The notes: generated by a model from the letters alone, not told the origin. 64,000 bases of DNA from Actinomycetota bacterium (GCA_020438795.1 JAGQTY010000001.1:1-64000); one strand, 5' to 3'. Shown: positions 1 through 9,348, counted from the first letter of the stretch. Made by a program: numbers and translations.

Positions 1-60
1 TGTCTTGCGTTCAGCCCTCTCAGCGACATCCGCCATCACTGAGGTGATCGAACGGGCCAT
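1..60 (-). CDS. N-terminal fragment of the gene downstream of recA (recX position), cut by the window edge
   Basis: An open frame starts with ATG at 58-60 on the minus strand, 11 bases after the recA stop, and runs off the left edge. The 20 visible residues (MARSITSVMADVAERAERKT) are too few to assign a family. In many Actinobacteria the gene in this position is recX, the RecA regulator, but that is inference from position only. A purine-rich stretch (GAAAGAA) directly precedes the ATG and could be a weak ribosome binding site. Confidence 0.3.
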   Translation of the reverse strand, partial: MARSITSVMADVAERAERKT

Positions 61-71
61 TTCTTTCGCGA

Positions 72-2282
72 TCAGAGATCGATGGGTTGCGGCGCGTCGA
101 TCACCAGATCGGGGGATGCCTGCAGTTCCTCGACAGGTTCATCGGCCTTCGCAATGATGCCCAGTTCCTCCTTGAGGCGCTTCTCGATCTCGTTGGCAAG
201 ATCCGGGTTGTCCCGCAGGAAGGCCCGAGCGTTCTCCTTGCCCTGGCCCAGTTGATCGCCTTCATAGGTGTACCAGGCACCGGACTTGCGAACCAGGCCC
301 TGATCGACACCCATGTCGATCAGGCTGCCTTCACGCGAGATGCCATGGCCGTAGATGATGTCGAACTCAGCCTCCTTGAAGGGCGGAGCCATCTTGTTCT
401 TCTTCACCTTGACCCGGGTCCGGTTGCCAACGGCCTCGGTGCCACCCTTCAGCGTCTCGATCCGTCGCACATCGAGGCGGACCGATGAGTAGAACTTCAG
501 CGCATTGCCACCGGTCGTGGTCTCCGGGGAGTTGTGAACCATGACACCGTCAACAAAGTAGTTGTGCGTACCAGCGACTTCAATGTCGAACTTCTCCATG
601 GACCGAGTCTTGGGCTTGACCGAGATATCAAGAATGTCCGAGGCGACCAGAACTTCACGCGGGTCTGCGAGATTCTTCTCGTAGACGAAACGACCCCGAT
701 ACTTCGGCAGCAACTTGTATTCCATGGACGGATGGACGTGGGGCGCCACCAAGTCCTGAAAGCGGTCTGAGGACCGAGTATCGAAGGCGAAGACCGCTTT
801 GCCGGCCTTACCAGAACTCCGCAACATTATCTTCAGCCCGTATGTGTCGGCCAGATGATCACGAAGACGCACACGTGTGCCTGGGGTCATAGCTTCGACA
901 CAGAACTCCACCCGACCCGAACCTCCAGCTGTACGGCCCTGCAGACCCTTGGACCGGAGAGTGAAGCTGCCGTCGTCCATGTACCAGACAGCCAGCGCGA
1001 AAGGGCTCAGCATCTTGAGATACTCATCCGAGAAGAACTTGCCTTCCCCCGGCATATAGACGGCTTCTCGGAGCTCATGGAGTTCGGGCAATGGCATGAA
1101 GTCCAAGAATGCTGCATTCTCTGTTTCTCGACGCGAAGCGCCAATATTCGACAGAAGATCAGCCTTGTAGTCGAGGTACGAACGTTGCCTCACGCCATGG
1201 CCCAGGCGGAACCGAACGCCGTGACGGCCGCGTCGATTGGGAGCGAGACTCCCGTCACCCATCAAGGAGCCGAGGATCAGTTGCATCTGATGTTCGCTGA
1301 GCCGCTGAGTCTCGTTGGTCAGAACGCGATCGCCGGCGATGAGTTCCCCAGCCGGACGCCACCCACCTGGTGTGCGGATGAGGTGGTTGGGTGTGGCAGC
1401 GAAACTGCTTTTGCCATTCCGACGACTCGCAGCAACTGTGAACTGCAGGAACTGGTCCGCCTTTCCGTTCTTGAACCAGTTGGTGATCGGACGATTGACT
1501 ACTTCGTTCGTCTCAGCGTCGTAGGTGCGGACCTCGACATCCATACGCTGATTCACGATCTTCCCGATCTTCTCCTGGCTTCCATCCGCCAGAGTGACCC
1601 GCGTTGAGTAGTTGAAGCATCCGAACATCACGCCTATCTTCTCGCGCAACTGGTTGATGAAGATCGCAGTGGTGCCGGAACCACTCAACGCCCCGGCCAT
1701 CTTGCGTAGCGCTTGGCTCATCAGCCGCGCCTGCAGACCCACGTGACTGTCGCCCATCTCACCCTCGATCTCGGCCCGGGGCACCAGTGCGGCCACCGAG
1801 TCGATCACGATCAGATCGATCGCACCGGAGCGGACCAGGGTGTCCGTGATCTCGAGCGCCTGCTCTCCGGTATCGGGTTGTGACACGTAGAGGGAGTCAA
1901 TATCCACTCCCAGTGCCTTGGCATAGATCGGGTCGAGGGCATGCTCGGCATCGATGAAGGCGGCGATGCCGCCCTGTGCCTGCACACTGGCGATCGCATG
2001 CAGAGCGATACTGGTCTTACCGCTGCTCTCCGGCCCGTACACCTCGACGATGCGTCCTCGCGGGAGTCCACCGATCCCGAGTGCGACATCAAGCGCGATG
2101 GAGCCGGTGGGGATCACCTCCACCGGGACCCGGCCCTCATCACCGAGGCGCATGATCGAGCCACGACCGAACTGCTTCTCGATCTGCGCCAGGGCGCTGT
2201 CGAGCGCGCGATCCCGGTCAGAGAGGTCCCCGCCTGAGCGGTTGAGAACCTCGGTGGACTTGGTCGAGCGTGCCTTAGCCAT
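72..2282 (-). CDS. recA: Recombinase RecA precursor containing an intein
   Basis: RecA binds single-stranded DNA, catalyses strand exchange and activates LexA self-cleavage in the SOS response. The 736-residue precursor consists of RecA residues 1-221, a 363-residue intein (222-584) and RecA residues 585-736. Removing the intein leaves 373 residues, a normal RecA length. The Walker A motif GPESSGKT is at 83-90 and the L2-loop region is split between GVMFG and SPETTTGG. The ATG at 2280-2282 is preceded by GAGGAG, a good ribosome binding site. A consensus LexA operator lies about 220 bases upstream (2505-2532), so SOS induction is expected. Mature RecA requires protein splicing. The C-terminal 30 residues are acidic, as usual in RecA. 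Confidence 0.98.
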   Translation of the reverse strand: MAKARSTKSTEVLNRSGGDLSDRDRALDSALAQIEKQFGRGSIMRLGDEGRVPVEVIPTGSIALDVALGIGGLPRGRIVEVYGPESSGKTSIALHAIASVQAQGGIAAFIDAEHALDPIYAKALGVDIDSLYVSQPDTGEQALEITDTLVRSGAIDLIVIDSVAALVPRAEIEGEMGDSHVGLQARLMSQALRKMAGALSGSGTTAIFINQLREKIGVMFGCFNYSTRVTLADGSQEKIGKIVNQRMDVEVRTYDAETNEVVNRPITNWFKNGKADQFLQFTVAASRRNGKSSFAATPNHLIRTPGGWRPAGELIAGDRVLTNETQRLSEHQMQLILGSLMGDGSLAPNRRGRHGVRFRLGHGVRQRSYLDYKADLLSNIGASRRETENAAFLDFMPLPELHELREAVYMPGEGKFFSDEYLKMLSPFALAVWYMDDGSFTLRSKGLQGRTAGGSGRVEFCVEAMTPGTRVRLRDHLADTYGLKIMLRSSGKAGKAVFAFDTRSSDRFQDLVAPHVHPSMEYKLLPKYRGRFVYEKNLADPREVLVASDILDISVKPKTRSMEKFDIEVAGTHNYFVDGVMVHNSPETTTGGNALKFYSSVRLDVRRIETLKGGTEAVGNRTRVKVKKNKMAPPFKEAEFDIIYGHGISREGSLIDMGVDQGLVRKSGAWYTYEGDQLGQGKENARAFLRDNPDLANEIEKRLKEELGIIAKADEPVEELQASPDLVIDAPQPIDL
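531..1619 (-). other. RecA intein with LAGLIDADG homing endonuclease domain
   Basis: This in-frame insertion begins with Cys222 ([13 protein letters not shown], block A) and ends with His583-Asn584 before Ser585 (block [11 protein letters not shown]). These are the three residues needed for splicing. Block B shows TPNH at 297-300. Two LAGLIDADG-type motifs are intact: [12 protein letters not shown] around 335-346 with Asp343, and [12 protein letters not shown] around 429-440 with Asp436/437. Both catalytic acids of a DOD homing endonuclease are therefore present. The insertion point, between MFG and SPETTTGG, is the site I recall for the Mycobacterium leprae RecA intein and differs from that of the M. 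tuberculosis intein. The 363-residue length is close to that of the M. leprae element. I see no frameshift or stop, so both splicing and homing may be active. Confidence 0.96.
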
Positions 2283-2504
2283 CTTCTCTCCTCATGCAGC
2301 GGATCTACTCACAAAGCCTTGATCCGACATTCCGGCCGGGACTCCCCATCCGCTGGTCATACCTCACGTTACGATCGGGGTCCGACATCTCCTAGCGTCA
2401 ACGCTGGTGTGTGGACAACAACGTCGGGGACGTCTACTGCTCTGAGAGCGACCGGACGCTCCAGCACCTCGGATGTTGATTCGATCCGGCGCTCTCATGT
2501 ATCC

Positions 2505-2532
2505 ACACTATCGAACATCTGTTCGATAGTGT
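2505..2532. promoter_or_regulatory. LexA operator (SOS box) of recA
   Basis: The core TCGAACATCTGTTCGA at 2511-2526 matches the actinobacterial LexA consensus TCGAAC-N4-GTTCGA exactly. The dyad extends without mismatch to 28 bases: ACACTATCGAAC, the spacer ATCT, and the exact reverse complement GTTCGATAGTGT. It lies between DUF3046 and recA, about 220 bases before the recA start. A TAGTGT hexamer at its recA-proximal end could act as a -10 box on the minus strand. The recA leader between the operator and the gene (2283-2504) contains no convincing ORF. Confidence 0.9.
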
Positions 2533-2584
2533 TCGTATTCCAAAGGACTGCATCACCGTGTCGCCCCGGTGTGTCTCAGCAGTC

Positions 2585-2794
2585 CTATCTCGGTGGTCCC
2601 TCATGCAGCTCAGCCGGCACCTCCACCTCCTGACACACGGCGCGCCATACCACTTGGGCGCTGACGCCGTCGGACAGGGCCTGATCGACGGTCTGCCCGG
2701 CGAGTGCGTCCAGATGCACGTCGTGCGCCCAGGACCGGGCATAGGACTCCCCCATCGAGGCTTCCATGCGTCGCCAGAACTCCGTGTACCTCAC
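2585..2794 (-). CDS. DUF3046 family protein
   Basis: This small protein (69 residues from GTG at 2792-2794) matches the DUF3046 family by its opening MRYTEFWRRME, the central LAGQTVDQAL segment and the VWRAVCQEVEVP tail. DUF3046 proteins are found next to recA in Actinobacteria, and their function is not established. The reading frame can also start at GTG 2807-2809, giving 74 residues. I prefer the shorter form because family members usually begin M-R-L/Y-T-x-F-W and because a GACAAT hexamer lies seven bases upstream, compatible with leaderless initiation. It is transcribed towards recA and diverges from lhr. Confidence 0.85.
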   Translation of the reverse strand: MRYTEFWRRMEASMGESYARSWAHDVHLDALAGQTVDQALSDGVSAQVVWRAVCQEVEVPAELHEGPPR

Positions 2795-2908
2795 GGGGTC
2801 AATTGTCACCCATGACTGCGAATATCCAGCACCGGTGGCCCTTGACCTGTGAGCACACAGTCATGCCGGACCGGCTTGGCACAATCGGAGGATGCCAGCG
2901 AGACTGAA

Positions 2909-5900
2909 ATGGTGAGCGCGCTCCCAGGATTCTCGGCGGTGACCCGGCAGTGGTTCTCCGAGTCCTTCGAGGCAGCAACCCTAGCCCAGGAGCAGGCCTG
3001 GGCAGCTATCGCCGCCGGCGATCACACCCTGGTCGTGGCGCCCACCGGTTCCGGCAAGACACTGGCGGCCTTCCTGTGGGCGATCGACCAGACCTGGCAG
3101 CAACCACGCCACCAGCAGACTTCAGTGCTCTACGTGTCGCCGCTGAAAGCACTGGCCGTGGACGTGGAACGGAACCTGCGGGCGCCCCTGGCCGGGATCG
3201 CACGGCTCTCGGGACAGGACACCGGTATCACGGCTGCGGTCCGTACCGGCGACACCACCGCCGCGCAGCGACGACGACTGCTGAGCGCACCTCCGGAGAT
3301 TCTCATCACCACCCCAGAGTCGCTCTACCTGATGCTGACCTCGGCGGCCAGAGACACCCTACGCGGAGTCCACACGGTCATCATCGACGAAGTGCACGCG
3401 GTGGCAGGCTCCAAGCGTGGCTCACATCTGGCCCTGTCGCTGGAGCGCCTGGCCGAGATCACCGAGACCGAACCTCAGCGGATCGGCCTCTCCGCCACGG
3501 TACGGCCGCCGGACACGGTGGCGCACTTCCTCGCAGGTCCCCGGCCGGTCACAGTGGTGAATCCCGCCAGCGAGAAGATCATCGAGGTCACCACGGTTGT
3601 TCCGGTACCCGATCTCGCCAATCCGCCGGCCGTCACCGATGATGAGGACCGCTCCAGCGGCCCTTCCATCTGGCCGCACGTGAACGAGGCCGTGGCGGCC
3701 CGCATCCTCGAACAGACCTCGACGCTGGTGTTCGTGAACTCCCGACGCCTTGCTGAGCGCGTGACCACCCAACTGAACGAGCTGCATCAGGAGCAGACCG
3801 GCACAGACGAGGTCATCGCTGCGGCTCATCACGGATCGGTGAGCAAGGAGCGGCGCGCAGCCATCGAGGACTCACTCAAGGCAGGTCGGTTGAAGGCGGT
3901 GGTCGCCACGTCCAGCCTGGAACTCGGCATCGACATGGGCGCGGTCGACCTCGTCATTCAGATCCAGGGCCCGCCCAGCGTATCCAGTGGCCTGCAGCGG
4001 GTCGGTCGAGCCGGGCACCAGGTGGGGGTGAAGTCGTCAGCACTCTTGTTCCCCACCCATCGGGGCGACCTGTTGTCCAGCACAATGACGATCGACGCGA
4101 TGTTGAACCGCGAGATCGAACCCATCCGACCACCACGACATCCGTTGGACGTCCTCGCCCAGCACATCGTTGCCATGACTGCCATGGACGATTGGGATGT
4201 CGATGAACTGTACTCGTTGGTCCGGCGTGCCGGACCCTATGAGTCGCTGCCGAGGTCGTTGTTCGACGCGGTCCTGGACATGCTCACCGGCAAATACCCC
4301 AGCGAAGACTTCGCAACACTGCGGCCGAGGGTGATCTGGGACCGCAGCCTCAACCGGCTCAGCGCGCGACCCGGATCGCAGCGACTCGCCGTGACCGCGG
4401 GCGGTACCATCCCGGATCGTGGACTGTTCGGGGTCTTCCTGGTCGGCGACGACGAGTCCCGGCGCGTGGGGGAACTCGATGAAGAGATGGTCTACGAGAG
4501 CAGGGTCGGCGAGGTGTTCGCGCTCGGGGCCTCCACCTGGCGGATCGAGGAGATCACCCACGACCGGGTGCTGGTCTCCCCCGCTCCCGGGCAACCGCCC
4601 CGGCTCCCCTTCTGGCACGGCGACGCATTGGGCCGCCCCGTGGAGCTCGGCTACACCATGGCGCAGCGACTCGACGAGCTGAACGACGATCCGGAGCGCT
4701 TCTTCCCGCAGCTGAGCAGTACTGCGGCGGCGAACCTGACCGAGTACGTCAACGAGCAGCTGGCAGCCACCGAGGTACTGCCCGGGCGCCATCGGATCGT
4801 GGTCGAGCAGTTCCGCGATGAGATCGGTGACCGACGGGTGGTCATCCACACACCGCTCGGCGCCAGGGTCCACGCGCCCTGGGCGTTGCTGCTCGGTGAG
4901 GCCGCACAGGAACGCTATGGCCTCGACGCCCACGTCATGGCCGCCGACGACGGCATCGTGATGCGACTGCCCGAAGCCGGCGCCGACTCCGGTTCGCTGC
5001 TCGACCTGGTGACGTTCGACCCGGAGACGATCTCCTCCCGGGTGCAGCAACTGGTCGGCGGATCTGCGCTCTTCGCATCACGCTTCCGGGAATGCGCGTC
5101 CCGAGCCCTGCTCTTCGGCCAGCAGCAACCGGGCAAGCGCCTGCCACTGTGGCAGCAACGACAGCGATCAGCGCAGCTGCTCGGGGCCGCAGCGCGCTTT
5201 GACTCGTTCCCGATCGTGCTCGAGACGATCCGGGAGGTCCTGCAGGACGTCTACGACGTGGCGGCACTCACCGACCTGATGAGGGAGGTGAGCGAAGGGA
5301 CGACCGGCCTGATCGAGGTCCGCACCTCCAGCCCGTCGCCGTTCGCGCGCTCGCTGTTGTTCGGGTATGTCGCCGAGTTCCTCTACGAAGGCGATTCACC
5401 CCTGGCAGAACGGAAGTCTGCAGCACTGAGCCTCGACGGCGAGCTCCTCGCCGAACTGCTGGGAAGCGCCGACCTGCGTGAACTGCTCGATCCGGGCGCC
5501 ATCGAAGAGGTCGAACAGCGACTGCAGCACACCGGCGAATACCGCGCCCGGACCACTGAGCAGTCCTTCGACGTCATCGCCGACATCGGGCCCGTGCCGG
5601 CCAGTGCAGCCGAGAACCACGGGATCGGGTCGGCGGCTGTCGCAGAACTGCTCAAGGCCCGTCGCATCCTCACGTTCCGGCATGCGAACGCGGAGTGGTA
5701 TGCGGTCCTGGAGGATGCTGCCAGAGTCCGCGACGGTCTGGGCGTGTCCCTTCCCATCGGACTGCCTGAATCGCTGCTGGCCGAGCAGCCGGAGGCATTC
5801 GCAGACCTCATCGCCAGGTATGCACGGACCCACACGATCTTCACCACCGCCGAAGTCGCTGAGCACTTCTCGCTGCCTCGCAGCCGGGTGAACGCACAAC

Positions 5901-7228
5901 TCGAGGCCATGCAGCGATCGGGAAAGCTCGCGCGCGGCAGTTTCAGGCCTGAGGGCCGGGGGGAGGAATGGTCGCATCCCGACTCGATGCGGCGGCTGCG
6001 GCGGCTCTCGGCTGCCCGCTACCGTAACGAGGCCGAACCGTTGGACGTCGGCCAGTACGCCACATTTCCTGCGGTCTGGCAGCGCGTCACTGCGTCTGGG
6101 CGTTCCGGCGGGGAGCGGGGTGCCGCGGGCCTGCTGAATGTCATCGAGCAGCTGGCCGGTGCACCACTGCCGGCCTCGCAGCTCGACCGTCTCATCCTGC
6201 CCTCGCGAGTACGCGACTACCACCCGGGGATGCTGGACGAACTCACCAGTAGTGGCGCAGTGACTTGGTGGGGCGTCGACCGGCTACCCAAGGACGGCTG
6301 GATCTCGCTGGCGCCGACAGCGCTGGCCCCCGCGTACCTGACCACCGAGGTCGAGGTCGAGCCGGAGGACGAGGAACTGTTCTCGGTGCTGGCATCCGGT
6401 GGCGGCTGGTTCGCTCATCAACTGGTCGCACGCCTCGGCGAACAGTCCGACGTACCCAAGGGCTTGGACCGGCTGCTCTGGAGTGGTCTGATCACCAACG
6501 ACACACTGGCCCCGGTCCGCGAGACCACCAGTGCCAGGCGGACCCGTACTTCAAGCAGACGCAGGATAGGCATCGCAAGGCTGGCGCAACTGCCGTCGGG
6601 CCGCTGGTCGGTACTGCCCCGGAGTGAGATCGGTGATTCCGAGGCAGCCCTGATCCGGGCCGAGTCCCTGCTCATCCGGCACGGAATCGTCAGCCGGGGC
6701 ACCAGCGAGCGACTCCGGTTCGGGGACGTCTACCGTTCACTGAGCGCGATGGAGGAGCGTGGAATCTGCCGCAGGGGCTACTTCGTCGCGGGGCTCGGCG
6801 GTGCTCAGTTCGCTTCGTCCGCCGCGATCGACTCTGCGCGGGCCCAGGGCACACAGCCATCATCCGACAAACAGGAACCGGTCTTCGTCCTGGCCGCCAG
6901 CGATCCCGCCAACCCCTACGGCGCTGCACTCGACTGGCCGGATGCGCCCACCGGCTCGCCCAACCGGAGGGCAGGTGCTTTCGTTGTCCTGTGCGGCGGG
7001 ATACCCGTGGTGCACGGGCACGGCACAGCTCTGACGGTCTGGGAGGAGGAGAGGAGCTGGGTGGCCGCAGCCGGTGCCCTGATCGACGCAGTCGCGAGCG
7101 GACGGGTCCGACCCCTGACGATCAAGCAGATCAATACTGAGCCCGCCCACCAGCACCCGTTCAGCGAGGTGCTCAGCGATCAGGGTGGTCACGAAACGCC
7201 TGCAGGGGTGAAGCTGCGCCGGTCCTGA
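2909..7228 (+). CDS. lhr: ATP-dependent helicase Lhr
   Basis: Lhr is a very large superfamily 2 helicase that translocates 3' to 5' on single-stranded DNA and unwinds DNA and RNA:DNA duplexes. In mycobacteria it is linked to DNA damage. From ATG 2909 the protein has 1439 residues, close to the roughly 1500 of mycobacterial Lhr. Walker A APTGSGKT is at about 44-51, the DEVH box at 160-163 and the motif III-type LSATVR follows. The second RecA fold contains TSSLELGIDMG and QRVGRAGH. The long C-terminal Lhr-specific part is present without interruption. The frame is open back to 2849, but Met at 2909 fits best with the start of homology. A seven-codon ORF (ATG 2892, preceded by GGAGG) ends across the lhr start and might couple translation. 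Confidence 0.95.
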   Translation: MVSALPGFSAVTRQWFSESFEAATLAQEQAWAAIAAGDHTLVVAPTGSGKTLAAFLWAIDQTWQQPRHQQTSVLYVSPLKALAVDVERNLRAPLAGIARLSGQDTGITAAVRTGDTTAAQRRRLLSAPPEILITTPESLYLMLTSAARDTLRGVHTVIIDEVHAVAGSKRGSHLALSLERLAEITETEPQRIGLSATVRPPDTVAHFLAGPRPVTVVNPASEKIIEVTTVVPVPDLANPPAVTDDEDRSSGPSIWPHVNEAVAARILEQTSTLVFVNSRRLAERVTTQLNELHQEQTGTDEVIAAAHHGSVSKERRAAIEDSLKAGRLKAVVATSSLELGIDMGAVDLVIQIQGPPSVSSGLQRVGRAGHQVGVKSSALLFPTHRGDLLSSTMTIDAMLNREIEPIRPPRHPLDVLAQHIVAMTAMDDWDVDELYSLVRRAGPYESLPRSLFDAVLDMLTGKYPSEDFATLRPRVIWDRSLNRLSARPGSQRLAVTAGGTIPDRGLFGVFLVGDDESRRVGELDEEMVYESRVGEVFALGASTWRIEEITHDRVLVSPAPGQPPRLPFWHGDALGRPVELGYTMAQRLDELNDDPERFFPQLSSTAAANLTEYVNEQLAATEVLPGRHRIVVEQFRDEIGDRRVVIHTPLGARVHAPWALLLGEAAQERYGLDAHVMAADDGIVMRLPEAGADSGSLLDLVTFDPETISSRVQQLVGGSALFASRFRECASRALLFGQQQPGKRLPLWQQRQRSAQLLGAAARFDSFPIVLETIREVLQDVYDVAALTDLMREVSEGTTGLIEVRTSSPSPFARSLLFGYVAEFLYEGDSPLAERKSAALSLDGELLAELLGSADLRELLDPGAIEEVEQRLQHTGEYRARTTEQSFDVIADIGPVPASAAENHGIGSAAVAELLKARRILTFRHANAEWYAVLEDAARVRDGLGVSLPIGLPESLLAEQPEAFADLIARYARTHTIFTTAEVAEHFSLPRSRVNAQLEAMQRSGKLARGSFRPEGRGEEWSHPDSMRRLRRLSAARYRNEAEPLDVGQYATFPAVWQRVTASGRSGGERGAAGLLNVIEQLAGAPLPASQLDRLILPSRVRDYHPGMLDELTSSGAVTWWGVDRLPKDGWISLAPTALAPAYLTTEVEVEPEDEELFSVLASGGGWFAHQLVARLGEQSDVPKGLDRLLWSGLITNDTLAPVRETTSARRTRTSSRRRIGIARLAQLPSGRWSVLPRSEIGDSEAALIRAESLLIRHGIVSRGTSERLRFGDVYRSLSAMEERGICRRGYFVAGLGGAQFASSAAIDSARAQGTQPSSDKQEPVFVLAASDPANPYGAALDWPDAPTGSPNRRAGAFVVLCGGIPVVHGHGTALTVWEEERSWVAAAGALIDAVASGRVRPLTIKQINTEPAHQHPFSEVLSDQGGHETPAGVKLRRS

Positions 7229-7251
7229 GCGGGCCCCTTGCTCAGTACCGG
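7219..7251. terminator. Hairpin between convergent lhr and DUF2252 genes
   Basis: CCGGTCCTGAGC at 7219-7230 can pair with GCTCAGTACCGG at 7240-7251 around a nine-base loop, with only a small central mismatch. It overlaps the lhr stop codon and sits in the short gap before the end of the convergent DUF2252 gene, so it could terminate both. There is no T-tract, which is usual in high-GC Actinobacteria. Confidence 0.5.
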
Positions 7252-7271
7252 CGGCCACCGGCATCGTTGCT

Positions 7272-7640
7272 TCACGCGAGCGGGCCGTTCACCTTCGTGC
7301 TCAGAGTCCCGTCTTTGATCTGGGACAGGAACTGCTGGTAGTCGCGCTCGTTCTGTTCGGCATACGACTCCGCAAAGGTGCCGATCGCCCGAGCCATCTT
7401 CCGGCCACTCCCGAGATAGGCGCTGATCGCGATGGCGTCACCGGAACGCGCATGTCCATGCGCCAGCGCCCACCCGCAGACCGTCGCATATCTGGCCAAC
7501 TCGTCGGGGTCGAGCCGATCAACCTCGACTGAACCCTTCCAGTCACGCAGCTGTCGCCAGTAGAAGTGCTTCCCTGTCTCGGTGGCGTTCCAGCCGAGGA
7601 AGATGTCAGAGACGGACTGCAGCAACTGCTGCCCTTCCAC
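7272..7640 (-). pseudogene. C-terminal remainder of a DUF2252 gene cut off by an in-frame TAG
   Basis: This segment continues the DUF2252 reading frame of its upstream neighbour (7647-8675) in the same phase. The only interruption is a TAG at 7647-7649. The text reads SRYEDSG-stop-RVVEGQQLL, while DUF2252 proteins normally have a glutamine-arginine-valine sequence here, so the TAG replaces a CAG codon. Downstream residues are well conserved family sequence (SDIFLGW, FYWRQLRDWKGS, GWALAHGHARSGDA). The 122-residue piece could initiate at GTG 7638-7640, but no Shine-Dalgarno sequence supports that. Read through, the full protein would have about 467 residues, normal for the family. Confidence 0.8.
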
Positions 7641-7646
7641 AACGCG

Positions 7647-8675
7647 CTACCCTGAATCCTCATAGCGACTCATCGGCAGATGCTCCTCGAGCACGGAACG
7701 GGTGGCCTCCTTGATCTGCAGGAACAGTGGGTCGTCGCCGTCCCTGCCCAGGAACAGCCCGATCAGACATCGCGTGCCGACACTTCCGACCCCTACGACC
7801 TTCAGGGCGATGTCCACCAGTTGATACTGGCTCATTAAATGCTGGAGGTTGTCCGGCAGGGAGTTGAGGTAGTCGTCCAGACTCGAGCGCAACACTTCGC
7901 TCATCGCCTCGGGCCGGAGTTCCTGCGGAATCTCCCGCAACGGCACGAGCAGAGGTGGTTGACTCTTGATCCGGTAGCTCCCACCCACCTTCTCCGTGTA
8001 CTTCGCCAGGGCCTGCTGGCGTGTCCGCTTACGAGCCTGCCCTGCGAGTTTGGCCAGCCCCTTGCGCTGGGTCTTGGGCAACCTGGCCAACATTTCGTCG
8101 ACGTCCAGGTGCTCGTACCAGTTCTGCAGACAGCCCTCACCCGCAAACTTGCTCATTGCCGCGCTGTAGGCTGTGACAGAGGACTCCGTGGTGGCGCGAG
8201 CATCCTCAGGGCTGAAGTGCTGGGCCTCGGCAGCGATCCAGATACTGGCTGCCAGTCGTTTCAAATCCCATTCCCAGGGGCCGGGCAGTGTCTCATCGAA
8301 GTCGTTCACATCGAAGACCAGTCGCCGCTCCGGCGAAGCGTAGAACCCGAAGTTCGACAGATGGGCATCGCCGCATGCCTGCACTACTAGCCCGCTGTCC
8401 GGGGTGCCAGCCAGATCGGCAGCCATGATTCGCGCCGCGCCCCGATAAAAGGCGAAGGGCGACTGGGCCATCCGTGCCCGGCGGATGGGGATCAGGAACT
8501 CCACACGTGCTGCGTTCTGCTCTTCAAGCAACTCCACGGGGTCCGGACGATCCGGACTCGGCGCCCACTGCCCATGGACCGAACGCGGAGTGGACTTGCG
8601 CCGTGCTCTGCCGAGATCCATGCGCTCCTGTGCGGACATGGGCGCGGTGGCTGTCAGCGGCGAGATGCCGTTCAT
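7647..8675 (-). CDS. DUF2252 family protein, N-terminal part ending at a premature TAG
   Basis: DUF2252 proteins resemble the protein kinase/aminoglycoside phosphotransferase fold. No reaction is firmly known. This 342-residue part starts at ATG 8675 with a good AAGGAG ribosome binding site. It carries family sequence such as FYRGAARIMAADL, the CGDAHLSNFGF motif and DVNDFDETLPGPWEWDLKRL. The last two resemble the catalytic HxDxxxxN and DxD of kinase-like folds. Translation stops at TAG 7647-7649, about 120 codons before the normal end (see 7272-7640). The gene is either a recent pseudogene, a truncated but expressed protein, or a sequence error at one base. Confidence 0.85.
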   Translation of the reverse strand: MNGISPLTATAPMSAQERMDLGRARRKSTPRSVHGQWAPSPDRPDPVELLEEQNAARVEFLIPIRRARMAQSPFAFYRGAARIMAADLAGTPDSGLVVQACGDAHLSNFGFYASPERRLVFDVNDFDETLPGPWEWDLKRLAASIWIAAEAQHFSPEDARATTESSVTAYSAAMSKFAGEGCLQNWYEHLDVDEMLARLPKTQRKGLAKLAGQARKRTRQQALAKYTEKVGGSYRIKSQPPLLVPLREIPQELRPEAMSEVLRSSLDDYLNSLPDNLQHLMSQYQLVDIALKVVGVGSVGTRCLIGLFLGRDGDDPLFLQIKEATRSVLEEHLPMSRYEDSG

Positions 8676-8793
8676 GAGAAGCTCCTTCGGACATGCACTG
8701 CAGACTCAACGTAGCAGTCGTAGGGCCTTCAGGGTCGGCGCCCAGCGATCCCACGAGACAGAGGATGTCGCCCGATTCAGTGCCTGGCTCCAA

Positions 8794-9348
8794 TCACCGC
8801 TCGCGCATCAGGCCGGGCAGGCCGTCAATGCTGTGCCGGTTCTTCTTGTCCTGGTAGTCGCGGACACCCTCAGGACCCTTCGAAGCGATGAACTTATCCA
8901 TGATGTCTCGTTCTCCGAGGAACTCCATCCGCGGCACCCCCCACCCACATGATTCCGATACCCGTTCCACATCAACCCTGATGATGGCTCGAACGCCGTC
9001 CCGGCGCGGGAAGTGCTTGAGAAGTTCTTCATAGGCGGCTTCCCCTGGCTGGACGGCAGACCCACGTCCGTAGAGTCGCACAATGTTCGGGCGCTCATCG
9101 AAGGAGCAGAACATGACCGTGATCCGGGAGTTCTCGCGGACATGCGCCACTGTCTCGATCCCACTGCCGGTCAGGTCAAGATACGCGACCGTTCGCTCGT
9201 CGATCACGGCGAAGGTGTCCGACATGCCCTTCGGAGAGAGATTCACCCGGCCATCCGCACCCAGCGGGGCGGTGGCCACAAAGAAGATGTGCTGGTCAGG
9301 CAGCCAGCCCAGCAGCTTGTCGCTTATGCGGTCCGCGATCGTCCCCAT
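8794..9348 (-). CDS. Pyridoxamine 5'-phosphate oxidase family protein (FMN/F420-binding split barrel)
   Basis: The 184-residue protein has the split beta-barrel signature of this superfamily: FFVATAPLGADGRVNLSPKG near the N terminus, then TVAYLDLTGSGIETVAHVRENSRITVMFCSF and VRLYGRGSAV. Members bind FMN or F420 and act on diverse substrates, so the substrate cannot be read from sequence. It is not a canonical PdxH. The ATG at 9346-9348 has no ribosome binding site. Instead, TAGCCT sits six bases before it, which predicts a leaderless mRNA. It is transcribed alone, divergent from nothing nearby. Confidence 0.85.
   Translation of the reverse strand: MGTIADRISDKLLGWLPDQHIFFVATAPLGADGRVNLSPKGMSDTFAVIDERTVAYLDLTGSGIETVAHVRENSRITVMFCSFDERPNIVRLYGRGSAVQPGEAAYEELLKHFPRRDGVRAIIRVDVERVSESCGWGVPRMEFLGERDIMDKFIASKGPEGVRDYQDKKNRHSIDGLPGLMRER

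Noticed and set aside
855-1607. 250-codon plus-strand frame inside the recA intein region
   Set aside because: It is antisense to the intein, has no family resemblance and no ribosome binding site. Long antisense frames are expected in high-GC DNA.
7647-7649. TAG in the DUF2252 gene as a recoded (pyrrolysine-type) codon
   Set aside because: Nothing in the window supports recoding, pyrrolysine is not expected in this lineage, and the site corresponds to a conserved Gln, so a point mutation is simpler.
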